Source of the DNA: Mogibacterium neglectum
Lineage (GTDB): Bacteria > Bacillota > Clostridia > Peptostreptococcales > Anaerovoracaceae
Length of the DNA stretch: 64,000 bases
Assembly (NCBI RefSeq): GCF_030644205.1
Contig: NZ_CP128647.1
Span: forward strand, 1 to 64,000
Direction of reading: 5' to 3'
Position numbers and translations under genes: made by a program. The notes beneath the pieces are model-generated. The model saw only the letters and a list, made by a program, of their open reading frames with translations, was not told the DNA's origin and did no database searches. Shown here in pieces: positions 11,618 to 19,659 of this stretch (position 1 is the first letter of the stretch; each line of letters starts with the position of its first letter).

Positions 11618-13987
11618 GTGAACGCTAAACAGATTGAAGTTATCCTTGGAGGATTGTTCCACGGTATTGGCAAAATGCTATACATACACAATGATGGAAT
11701 AAATAATTGTGAAAAAGGGTATCAGTTTATAAAGGATGCCGGAATCGACAACGAATCCATATTAGAGCAGCTTAAATTTCAACAATATAATAGTTTAAAA
11801 GAAGCAAGCATCTCAGAAGACTCACTGGCATATATAACTTGTTGGGCGAATAGCGTTGTTTCGAGGAGATCGCTAGAAGAGCATATTAAAAGCACAGAAG
11901 AAAAGAAAAATATAAGCAATAAGGTTGTTCCACTACAATCAGTATTTAACATAATCAACGGCAATAATGAAAGAAAAGTATATGAGCTGGAACAAGTAAA
12001 AGAAAATGGAGAAATCAATTTTCCGGTAGATAATACCAGTAATTATTCTGAAGAGAAGTATGAAAGTATAATAAATAATCTCAAGAATGGTATTAAGAAG
12101 TTTGAGTTAACAGGTGAATATATAAATTCATTATTGTCACTACTCGAAGGAGAGCTTACATATATATCTTCTTCATCAGATATTAATCAGCTAGCCGACA
12201 TATCTCTCTATGACAAAATGAAGATTACCGCAGCCATAGGCAGCTGTGTATATCAATATCTTGAAAACAAAGAAATAAAGAATTATAAGAAGACATTTAT
12301 AGAGGACTGCAACAAAACTTATGATGAAGATTATTTTCTGATGTTCAGTATGGATATATCCGGAATTCAAAGTTTTATTTATAAAGTTGACAGTTCAGAA
12401 GCCTTGAAAAGTCTTCGTTCCAAGTCGTTTTATCTAGAAATAATGCTGGAACACATTGTAGACGAATTGCTTGAAGCGGTTAATCTATCTAGAGCTAACC
12501 TTATCTATTCGGGTGGCGGTCATGCTTATATCTTGCTTCCTAACACAGATGAAGTTATAGAAAAGATAAAGATATTCAAAGCAGAACTTAAAAAATGGCT
12601 TATTGATAACTATGGGATTGATTTGTATGTTGCTATGGGATATAAAGCTTGCTCAGCAAACACTCTAAAGAACTATCCTAAAGGCTCATATGAAAATTTA
12701 TTTAAAGAAGTCTCTAAAGCGTTATCAAATGAAAAAGTATCTCGATATTCGGCAAATGAGATTAGACACATGAATTCTTTTAGAAATGAAGAATATACTA
12801 GAGAGTGTAAAGTTTGCGGAAGAGTCGATCATCTTACTGATGAGGATATCTGTGAATATTGCAATTCGTTTAAGAGAATATCCAGAGATATTCTGAATAA
12901 ATCTTTTGGATTTGTAACGGTTGTCAATGAGAAAGACAAGGAAAAAAATTGTATAAAGTTGCCATTTGCCAAGTATATGCTTATGGAGGATGAAGAAAGT
13001 CTAAAGAATAGAATTTCCACAAGCGGAAGCGGGTATGTGCGATCTTATAGCAAAAATAAAATATACACAGGAGTAAATGTAGCGACTCGATTGTGGGTTG
13101 GTGACTACTCTTCAGAATCATCATTCGAAGAACTGGCAAAAGCTTCAAATGGAATTGAAAGGCTCGGTGTCTTGAGAGCAGATGTTGATAATCTTGGTAA
13201 AGCTTTTATAAGCGGATTTAAACCTGAACACACGAGTCTGTCGAGAACAGCTAGCTTCTCTAGAAAGTTAAGTATGTTTTTCAAGTTCCATATCAATAAT
13301 ATTCTTGAAAATGGGGAGTATATGATAGATGGTTCGATGCCAGCAAAGCGAAATGCGACTATTGTGTATTCAGGTGGAGACGATGTATTTATAGTAGGTG
13401 CGTGGGATGATGTAATAGGTCTCGCAATTGATCTGTCTGATTCACTAAAAAAGTATTCGCAAGGAACGCTGACTATATCTGCCGGAATTGGTATTTTCCC
13501 AAAGAAATTTCCAGTTAAGGCTATCGCAAGACAGACAGGTCTGCTCGAAGAAGCTTCAAAGAGGGTGCAAGATAAAAATGCAGTCACGTTGTTTGAGGAT
13601 GTCTATAACAAAGGCTACAAATACGGTTTCGACTGTGGTGAACAGACATATAAGTGGGATGTTTTCAAGAGTAGCGTAATGGGTGAAAAATATATCCTGA
13701 TTGATTCATTCTTCTCAGATGATGATGAGAAAGGAATGGCTGCAATATATAAGCTTCTAAGATACATAAGGAATCTTGACGACAAGATTAATCTTGCAAG
13801 ACTTGCATACCTGCTAGGAAGGATGCAGGCGAACATAAAAGATGCAGATGGAAATGAAGAAAAATACAAAGCATTTTCAAAACAATTATATGAATGGATA
13901 TCTAATGATCCGAAAGGCGAGAATAGAAGGGAACTTATAACTGCGATCTATATTTATGTATATCTACATAGAAAGGATGAAGAGTAA
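11618..13987 (+). CDS. cas10: type III-A CRISPR protein Cas10 (Csm1), HD site degenerate
   Basis: This is the large subunit of the Csm complex. When target RNA binds, it makes cyclic oligoadenylates that activate Csm6. The GGDD cyclase motif is intact at residues 586-589 (YSGGDDVF). A zinc-binding CxxC...CxxC (CKVCG, CEYC) lies near residue 400, and the first Palm domain has DISGIQSFIY. The N-terminal HD nuclease looks dead: the expected LLHDIGK reads LFHGIGK (His15-Gly16), and the later His and Asp ligands aligned from memory to Streptococcus Csm1 are Cys, Gln and Asn. The start is GTG, behind AAAGGAG. The length of 789 residues is normal. The stop overlaps the csm2 start by one base. Confidence 0.95.
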   Translation: MNAKQIEVILGGLFHGIGKMLYIHNDGINNCEKGYQFIKDAGIDNESILEQLKFQQYNSLKEASISEDSLAYITCWANSVVSRRSLEEHIKSTEEKKNISNKVVPLQSVFNIINGNNERKVYELEQVKENGEINFPVDNTSNYSEEKYESIINNLKNGIKKFELTGEYINSLLSLLEGELTYISSSSDINQLADISLYDKMKITAAIGSCVYQYLENKEIKNYKKTFIEDCNKTYDEDYFLMFSMDISGIQSFIYKVDSSEALKSLRSKSFYLEIMLEHIVDELLEAVNLSRANLIYSGGGHAYILLPNTDEVIEKIKIFKAELKKWLIDNYGIDLYVAMGYKACSANTLKNYPKGSYENLFKEVSKALSNEKVSRYSANEIRHMNSFRNEEYTRECKVCGRVDHLTDEDICEYCNSFKRISRDILNKSFGFVTVVNEKDKEKNCIKLPFAKYMLMEDEESLKNRISTSGSGYVRSYSKNKIYTGVNVATRLWVGDYSSESSFEELAKASNGIERLGVLRADVDNLGKAFISGFKPEHTSLSRTASFSRKLSMFFKFHINNILENGEYMIDGSMPAKRNATIVYSGGDDVFIVGAWDDVIGLAIDLSDSLKKYSQGTLTISAGIGIFPKKFPVKAIARQTGLLEEASKRVQDKNAVTLFEDVYNKGYKYGFDCGEQTYKWDVFKSSVMGEKYILIDSFFSDDDEKGMAAIYKLLRYIRNLDDKINLARLAYLLGRMQANIKDADGNEEKYKAFSKQLYEWISNDPKGENRRELITAIYIYVYLHRKDEE

Positions 13988-14412
13988 TGAAGAATGAACA
14001 ACTAACACAACTAAATTTTGTAAGCTGTGCTGAAGAGGTAATCAAAAGTAAGATTATGAAGAAAGGCGGAAACAATTCCCAAGAAAATTCAAAAACTCCG
14101 ATGATTACTACATCAAAGATTAGAAACATGCTTGAGCTGACCAATACCCTTTATAATAAGCTTATTAAATATAGGGAGGAAGAGCTTTCTGATGAAATAA
14201 TGGGTTACATTCAATATGTGAGAATGAAATTTGCATATGAGTATGGGCGTGATTTAAAAGAAAAGCAGAAAACCGTCGTAGATTTTATTGAAAAAGCAGA
14301 CATTATGAATCATCTGAAAAGCATAGGAAACAGCAGAGAACAGGCACTTATATTCTGCAAATATATGGAGTCGCTAGTTGCGTTTCATAAGTTCTATGGT
14401 GGAAGAGATTAA
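13987..14412 (+). CDS. csm2: type III-A CRISPR small subunit Csm2
   Basis: Csm2 is the small helical subunit that lines the crRNA-target duplex in the Csm complex. The 141-residue protein is mainly helical. After a disordered N-terminus it has TTSKIRNMLELTN, which matches the family start, and it ends with EALIFCKYMESLVAFHKF-type helices. Position between cas10 and csm3 and the one-base overlap with cas10 support the call. Confidence 0.88.
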   Translation: MKNEQLTQLNFVSCAEEVIKSKIMKKGGNNSQENSKTPMITTSKIRNMLELTNTLYNKLIKYREEELSDEIMGYIQYVRMKFAYEYGRDLKEKQKTVVDFIEKADIMNHLKSIGNSREQALIFCKYMESLVAFHKFYGGRD

Positions 14413-14428
14413 TAACGGAGGTAAAAAA

Positions 14429-15106
14429 ATGTATAGCAAGATTAAAATAACAGGAATAATTAATATAGAAACAGGAATGCATATTGGAGCTTCTGATGGA
14501 TTTTCAGTGATAGGAGCTGTGGACTCTCCTGTAGCAAAGGATGCACTCTCAAGAATACCTTATATTCCGGGAAGCTCTCTAAAGGGAAAAATCAGAAGCC
14601 TAGTAGCAAAAGCATATTCCAATGGTGATATTGTTTCTGAATTTAACAATCAGGATGACAAGATTACGAGGTTATTTGGTGCAGGTGCAGATAAGAATGG
14701 CAATCACCCAAAACCGAGCAGACTCATATTTTCAGATGTGATAATGGAGAATATAGAAGAGCTTAAAAAGAATGGCGTTGAAGATGGTACTGAGATTAAA
14801 GAGGAAAATACAATTCATCTAATAACTGCAGTGGCGAAGCCAAGGCAAATTGAGCGTGTTGTAAGAGGAGCAAAATTTCCACTTACGATAATCTATAATG
14901 CCGAAAAAGAGAATGAAAAAGAGTTGCTTGAGGATATAGAGACAGTAGCTCTTGGACTAAAACTTTTGAGCTATGATTATATCGGAGGTCACGGATCACG
15001 CGGATATGGAAGAGTGACAATAGATAATATCAATGCGGAGTGCGTTGTAGGTGACATAAATAAAGAGATACTTGATAAGTGCAACGAATTACTGAAAAGG
15101 AATTAG
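14429..15106 (+). CDS. csm3: type III-A CRISPR backbone RNase Csm3
   Basis: Csm3 forms the repeated backbone of the complex and cuts the bound target RNA every six nucleotides. ATG 14429 is preferred, with GGAGG 7 bases upstream; it gives 225 residues, close to known Csm3. In this frame the catalytic aspartate falls at residue 32 (IGAVDSPVAKD), the same number as in Staphylococcus epidermidis Csm3. IPGSSLKGKIR and the glycine-rich GGHGSRGYGRV are the usual RAMP motifs. Target RNA cleavage should therefore be intact. Confidence 0.95.
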   Translation: MYSKIKITGIINIETGMHIGASDGFSVIGAVDSPVAKDALSRIPYIPGSSLKGKIRSLVAKAYSNGDIVSEFNNQDDKITRLFGAGADKNGNHPKPSRLIFSDVIMENIEELKKNGVEDGTEIKEENTIHLITAVAKPRQIERVVRGAKFPLTIIYNAEKENEKELLEDIETVALGLKLLSYDYIGGHGSRGYGRVTIDNINAECVVGDINKEILDKCNELLKRN

Positions 15107-15108
15107 TT

Positions 15109-16035
15109 ATGGATTATACAGGATTTAAGCTAATTTTCTCTACACCGGTACATTTTGGTAATGGAAGCTTAGAAAATTCAGATAAAAAATTATATGCGGA
15201 TACAATTTTTTCTGCTCTGTGTCATGAAGCTGTTAAATCGGAGTGCATCGAAGAACTTGTATCTTATGTAGAGAACGAAAAGATAAAAATATCTGATGCA
15301 TTTCCTTTTATCGGAGATAGCTATTACATCCCCAAGCCAATGATAACTATCGAAAGCGAAAAAAATATAGACGACAAGAAAAAAGCAAAAAAATTAGAGT
15401 TTATAAATGTTAATCTCTTGGATGAATATCTAGATGGAAGTATGAATATTAAAAGGGAATCTGAAATAGTATCAAATCTTGGGAAGTCTGATATTATAAC
15501 GAGAGCGAGTATCCAGACTAATGAGGATACTAAACCATATTCGGTAGGAACCTATTTATTTTCTGAAGGTGCCGGTCTATACCTAATCGTTGGATATAGT
15601 GATGAAGAAGCTCTTAATATTGTTACTAAATTGCTTCATAGTTTAAGCTATGTAGGAATTGGTGGGAAAGTAAGTTCCGGGCTCGGCAAATTCAATTCAG
15701 AAAAAGTAAAGCTGCCAACTAGCCTCACTGATAAAATTGAGCGGGCAAGAGAATCCTCAAGTGTAATGAGCTTATCAATAGGTATGTGTGATGATATGGA
15801 ACTTGAAAATGTGTGCGAAAACGCAAACTATATTTTGTCCAAGAGAAGTGGTTTTATAAATTCTTCCACATATGCCGATACCAGTGTTAAGAAGCAAGAC
15901 TATTACTTATTTCGTGCGGGATCGGTTTTTAGCAGACCCTTTAAGGGGGTAATCAAGGATGTTTCAATTAAGGGAACACACCCTGTGTATCGTTATGCAA
16001 ATCCTATTTTTATGGAGGTAAGCGATGGCAAATAA
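15109..16035 (+). CDS. csm4: type III-A CRISPR RAMP protein Csm4
   Basis: Csm4 caps the complex at the crRNA 5' handle and contacts Cas10. The sequence has the early STPVHFGNGSLE and LYADTIFSALCHEA typical of Csm4, and the glycine-rich GIGGKVSSGLGKF loop. ATG 15109, two bases after the csm3 stop with AAAAGGA upstream, gives 308 residues. Its last 11 bases overlap csm5. Confidence 0.92.
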   Translation: MDYTGFKLIFSTPVHFGNGSLENSDKKLYADTIFSALCHEAVKSECIEELVSYVENEKIKISDAFPFIGDSYYIPKPMITIESEKNIDDKKKAKKLEFINVNLLDEYLDGSMNIKRESEIVSNLGKSDIITRASIQTNEDTKPYSVGTYLFSEGAGLYLIVGYSDEEALNIVTKLLHSLSYVGIGGKVSSGLGKFNSEKVKLPTSLTDKIERARESSSVMSLSIGMCDDMELENVCENANYILSKRSGFINSSTYADTSVKKQDYYLFRAGSVFSRPFKGVIKDVSIKGTHPVYRYANPIFMEVSDGK

Positions 16036-17152
16036 AAACTATCTTGAGAGATATAAAATTACGATTGAGACACTTGGGCCTCTTCATATAGGTTCTGGTC
16101 ATGAAATTGGAAAAAAGGACTGGATCTTAAATAGAAGAGATAACACAGCATATATAATTGATGAGGTTAAGTTGTCTACCTATTTAAGAAAAAAGAATCT
16201 TCTAGTTTCTTTTGAAAAGTACATGTTGTCAAACGCACATGGTGGGTTATATGAATGGGCTAGAGAAAATAAAGTATTGGGTGATATAACTCATCAAGCC
16301 GCTAAGTACTCTCTTGATTGTGAGAATATAGCTCAGTTAAAAACGGTTAAGGATATTCAGACTTTTATAAAGGACGGATACGGCAAGCCATATATACCGG
16401 GTAGTAGCATAAAGGGAGCAATTAGAAATATATTACTATCTCAAAGTATTGAAATGGATATGCACTCAAATGATGATGTAATTAGTGCATTAAGAAAAAC
16501 TGATGCAGGAGATAATAAAAATAAGCTCAATGGAGAAAAAGATAAGCTGGATAAAAAATATTTTAGAACCATTGATAGAGAAGGCAGTAACTATGGTGAT
16601 GCAGTTAACGATATTATGAGTGGAATAAAAATAGCCGATAGTAAGCCATTATCTTTTGATAACCTTACATTGTGTCAAAAGAAAGATGCTAATTTAGATG
16701 GTTATACTAGAAAAACTCGGACACCTATATTAAGAGAGTGTATTAGGCCGGAAACGAAAATTGAGTTTAATCTAACTATTGATACATCGCTATTCAAAAA
16801 AAGTATCTCATACATAGAAGAGGCAGTTGAAAACTTCCTTAATAATTATAATGAAGAGTTCCTACTTAAATTTAAGGAGGTAAATCCATACTATGGTAAT
16901 GTCATTTATCTAGGTGGTGGTGCAGGATACCATACAAAAACGGTTACAAGTTCTCTACTTAAAAATGAACCCGATAAGGTTAAAATAATGGGCAATATTA
17001 TTAATAACACGGTAAGTAAAAACATGAGAGATAAACACCGACATTATGATGACCATAAGCTAGGAGTATCGCCTCATATGGTAAAATTGACTGAATATGA
17101 CGGTGAGCGAGTACAAATGGGACCATGTGAGATAACAATTACTAAACTTTAA
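16025..17152 (+). CDS. csm5: type III-A CRISPR RAMP protein Csm5
   Basis: Csm5 caps the 3' end of the crRNA and takes part in crRNA 3' trimming. Recognisable parts are TLGPLHIGSGHEIG at the N-terminus and YIPGSSIKGAIRN, plus the glycine-rich YLGGGAGYHTKT. The 375-residue length is normal. The start has GGAGG inside the end of csm4. It is the last gene before the leader and array. Confidence 0.93.
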   Translation: MANKNYLERYKITIETLGPLHIGSGHEIGKKDWILNRRDNTAYIIDEVKLSTYLRKKNLLVSFEKYMLSNAHGGLYEWARENKVLGDITHQAAKYSLDCENIAQLKTVKDIQTFIKDGYGKPYIPGSSIKGAIRNILLSQSIEMDMHSNDDVISALRKTDAGDNKNKLNGEKDKLDKKYFRTIDREGSNYGDAVNDIMSGIKIADSKPLSFDNLTLCQKKDANLDGYTRKTRTPILRECIRPETKIEFNLTIDTSLFKKSISYIEEAVENFLNNYNEEFLLKFKEVNPYYGNVIYLGGGAGYHTKTVTSSLLKNEPDKVKIMGNIINNTVSKNMRDKHRHYDDHKLGVSPHMVKLTEYDGERVQMGPCEITITKL

Positions 17153-17280
17153 GCCGTTATTGAAATTCTAACGGATTAAGCCGATTATTATGAAAGTGTG
17201 TTGGATAAGAATGATAAAAACAAGTTTAAGCCGCAAAAGAAAAAGGAAAACCTTGAAATCACAATTATCCAGCACGCGCT
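17153..17280 (+). promoter_or_regulatory. putative CRISPR leader
   Basis: These 128 bases between csm5 and the first repeat lie at the end of the array where repeats are uniform, so they should be the leader where Cas1-Cas2 adds spacers. There is a hairpin CCGTTA/TAACGG at 17154-17174 without a T run. Transcription may simply read through from csm5. An open frame without an ATG or ribosome site (from about 17180) runs into the first repeat; it is more likely chance or remnant than a gene. Confidence 0.55.
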
Positions 17281-18243
17281 ATTAGAAAAAGAGTACCCCG
17301 AGAGGGGACGAAAATCCCAATGCGTTCCTCGTTAAGCTTCCATTCAACAACATTAGAAAAAGAGTACCCCGAGAGGGGACGAAAATATCTTGTCTGCAAC
17401 ACCTGATACAATGCTTACTTGTTCATATTAGAAAAAGAGTACCCCGAGAGGGGACGAAAATAAGTCTGTTCCAAACTCTGAATCATAAATCCACCATTAG
17501 AAAAAGAGTACCCCGAGAGGGGACGAAAACCTGTCTTTTCCGCCGCTAAAACAAAGATAGTAACCTATTAGAAAAAGAGTACCCCGAGAGGGGACGAAAA
17601 CCTTTTCATCTCCGAATGTTTCAATTGCCTTGTCAAAAATTAGAAAAAGAGTACCCCGAGAGGGGACGAAAACGTTGTTAGTTTTATCGCTTGGTCTACT
17701 CTTATTAGATTAGAAAACGAACACCCCGAGAGGGGACGAAAACCTATCGTTGAGCGACCACACTAAGTAGTACGACATTTCATTAGAAAACGAATACCCC
17801 GCGAGGGGACGAAAACTTATATCTAATGGCTGTGTTAACTATCTGTTCTCATTAGAAAACGAATACCCCGAAAGGGGACGAAAACGCTCCGTACTCGCCT
17901 ACTGTTGCCGCTCCGTACTCGCCTATTAGAAAACGAGTACCCCGAGAGGGGACGAAAACTCTCGAACTGCCATCGTGTGATAAACCACAACACAAGTAAA
18001 TTAGAAAACGAATACCCCAAAAGGGGACGAAAACATAGCCAATATAGCCCTTAACATTGCTCTTAACATAAATTAGAAAACGAATACCCCGAGAGGGGAC
18101 GAAAACACGTTCCACTCTGGGATTATGTTATATGCTTTCATGATTAGAAAACAAATACCCCGAGAGGGGACGAAAACATCATAATCTCGACGTCTGCGAT
18201 TTCTCCCGCAAATTAGAAAACGAGTACCCCGAAAGGGGACGAA
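17281..18243 (+). CRISPR. type III-A CRISPR array, 14 repeats, 13 spacers
   Basis: The repeat is 34 bases plus a variable 35th, with the core stem CCCC-GAGA-GGGG and the handle ACGAAAAC or ACGAAAAT, as in known III-A repeats. Repeats start at 17281, 17352, 17427, 17496, 17567, 17639, 17709, 17782, 17851, 17925, 18000, 18072, 18143 and 18212. Spacers are 34-40 bases if the repeat is 35. Repeats 1-6 share one 34-base core; repeats 7-14 carry AAAAC in place of AAAAA and further changes. Repeat 14 breaks off as ACGAATC. Base 35 is T in repeats 1-3 and C in 4-13. These features put the leader on the left, and the crRNA strand is the plus strand, as for the cas genes. Confidence 0.98.
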
Positions 18244-18282
18244 TCAATAAGTTGTTGTAATTATTCATTTATGGAGGGCAGT

Positions 18283-19287
18283 ATGGCTCATATATATGTG
18301 ACTACCAGTGAAACAAAAGTTGGTATTGAAGGTGGACGACTTACCATTAAGAGTAGAGATGAGACTGTGAGGTCGGTGCCGAAACAGACAGTTGAAAGTA
18401 TTACAGTTTTTGGGAATGCGGTACTAAGTACACAATGTATTCAATTTTGCCTGATAAATGGAATATCGGTAAGTTTCTTTTCGGGTAAAGGAAAGTATTT
18501 TGGCAGATTGGAGTCAACAGCTCACCACAAAGTCGAAGTTTTAGAACACCAAATAGATACTTTTAGAGATACCCAGTTCAGTTTAGAATTATGTAAACGG
18601 ATTGTTTCTGCCAAAATTCGAAATCAAGAGGTCGTACTAAGAAGATATACCAAGGAACATACAATTAAATTAGATATGCTTATAAAAGATATGAAAATAT
18701 ATCGTGATAAAGTAGAGCATACTGACGGACTGGAACGATTATTGGGATATGAGGGAATGGCAGCAAGGATATACTTCGAGGCATTAAGTGAAATAATAGA
18801 GCCGGAATTCAAATTTAGTGGGAGAAGTAGGAGACCTCCAAGAGATCCTTTTAATTCTATGCTGAGTTTAGGATATACATTGTTGATGTATGAAATATAC
18901 CCAAAAGCTGAGAATGAGGGGTTATCACCATATTACGCTGTGTTACATAAAAATTACGCAAATCATCCTGCGCTGATTTCAGACCTAATGGAAGAATGGC
19001 GGAGTGTGATAGTAGATTCCACTGTACTCAGCTTGGTGCAAGGGCATGAAATTAAACCGGAGCATTTTGAATACGCAGATGACTCTCAAGGTGTATTCTT
19101 AACGAAAGAAGGGCTATCCAAGTTTATAAATAAGTTTGAGAAGACAATGAACAGAACCAGTCGATATCTCCTCTACGATCAAGCTGAAAGAACTATGCGA
19201 AAAGCCATTCAGGAACAATGTTATAGGATGAGAATTGCAGTAATAAATAAAGATGTTAATGAATATGCGCCAATGATAATTCGCTGA
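18283..19287 (+). CDS. cas1: CRISPR spacer integrase Cas1
   Basis: Cas1 is the integrase that, with Cas2, inserts new spacers. The metal-binding set is present: Glu157 (YEGMAAR), His222 (AVLHKNY), and Asp234 and Glu237 in DLMEEWR. ATG 18283 is preferred because GGAGGG lies just upstream, which makes the ATG at 18271 part of the ribosome site region. The length of 334 residues is typical. Only 39 bases separate it from the end of the array, so it may be made from the array transcript or from a promoter within the last spacers. Confidence 0.96.
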   Translation: MAHIYVTTSETKVGIEGGRLTIKSRDETVRSVPKQTVESITVFGNAVLSTQCIQFCLINGISVSFFSGKGKYFGRLESTAHHKVEVLEHQIDTFRDTQFSLELCKRIVSAKIRNQEVVLRRYTKEHTIKLDMLIKDMKIYRDKVEHTDGLERLLGYEGMAARIYFEALSEIIEPEFKFSGRSRRPPRDPFNSMLSLGYTLLMYEIYPKAENEGLSPYYAVLHKNYANHPALISDLMEEWRSVIVDSTVLSLVQGHEIKPEHFEYADDSQGVFLTKEGLSKFINKFEKTMNRTSRYLLYDQAERTMRKAIQEQCYRMRIAVINKDVNEYAPMIIR

Positions 19288-19294
19288 TAATATA

Positions 19295-19621
19295 ATGGCA
19301 TTAATATATATAGAGCGATATGATTTTACTGATATAATTGAAGATGCTGACAAGAAACTTGTTTTAATCATCTACGACATAATAGATAATAAACGGCGCA
19401 CAAAGATGGTTAAGCTACTAGAAAGCTACGGAACGAGAGTTCAAAGGTCTGCCTTTGAAGCACTAATTAACAGGAGTCAGTATTCAAAAATTATAGAAGG
19501 AATCAAGAAAATAATCTCAAATGAAGATAATGTAAGAATATATCGGCTAAATAGTAGCAATGAGATGCTACTACTCGGTGAATCATATAGCGTATATGAA
19601 GAGGAAGTTATTATAGTATAG
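19295..19621 (+). CDS. cas2: CRISPR-associated protein Cas2
   Basis: Cas2 is the small ferredoxin-fold partner of Cas1. The core KLVLIIYDIIDNKRRTKM carries the conserved Asp after the first strand, followed by GTRVQRSAFEA. The 108 residues include about 20 extra N-terminal residues compared with typical Cas2. No strong ribosome site is visible before ATG 19295, so translation may be coupled to cas1, which stops 7 bases earlier. Confidence 0.93.
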   Translation: MALIYIERYDFTDIIEDADKKLVLIIYDIIDNKRRTKMVKLLESYGTRVQRSAFEALINRSQYSKIIEGIKKIISNEDNVRIYRLNSSNEMLLLGESYSVYEEEVIIV

Positions 19622-19659
19622 TGTTATCTTTTATTGCAGATACAAGAAAAGAGGTTATT

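Noticed and set aside
13105-13587. 160-codon minus-strand frame inside cas10
   Set aside because: It is the shadow of a highly conserved part of cas10 (GGDD region); no start signals.
17180-17333. open frame from the CRISPR leader into repeat 1 as a gene
   Set aside because: It has no ATG and no ribosome site, and ends in spacer 1. Kept only as a comment on leader history.
17852-18115. long minus-strand frames through the CRISPR array
   Set aside because: They arise because the repeats are open in that direction; no start site or protein character beyond the repeated repeat translation.
17281-18243. self-targeting spacers
   Set aside because: No spacer was seen to match other parts of the window by eye; a search of the full genome would be needed to exclude it.
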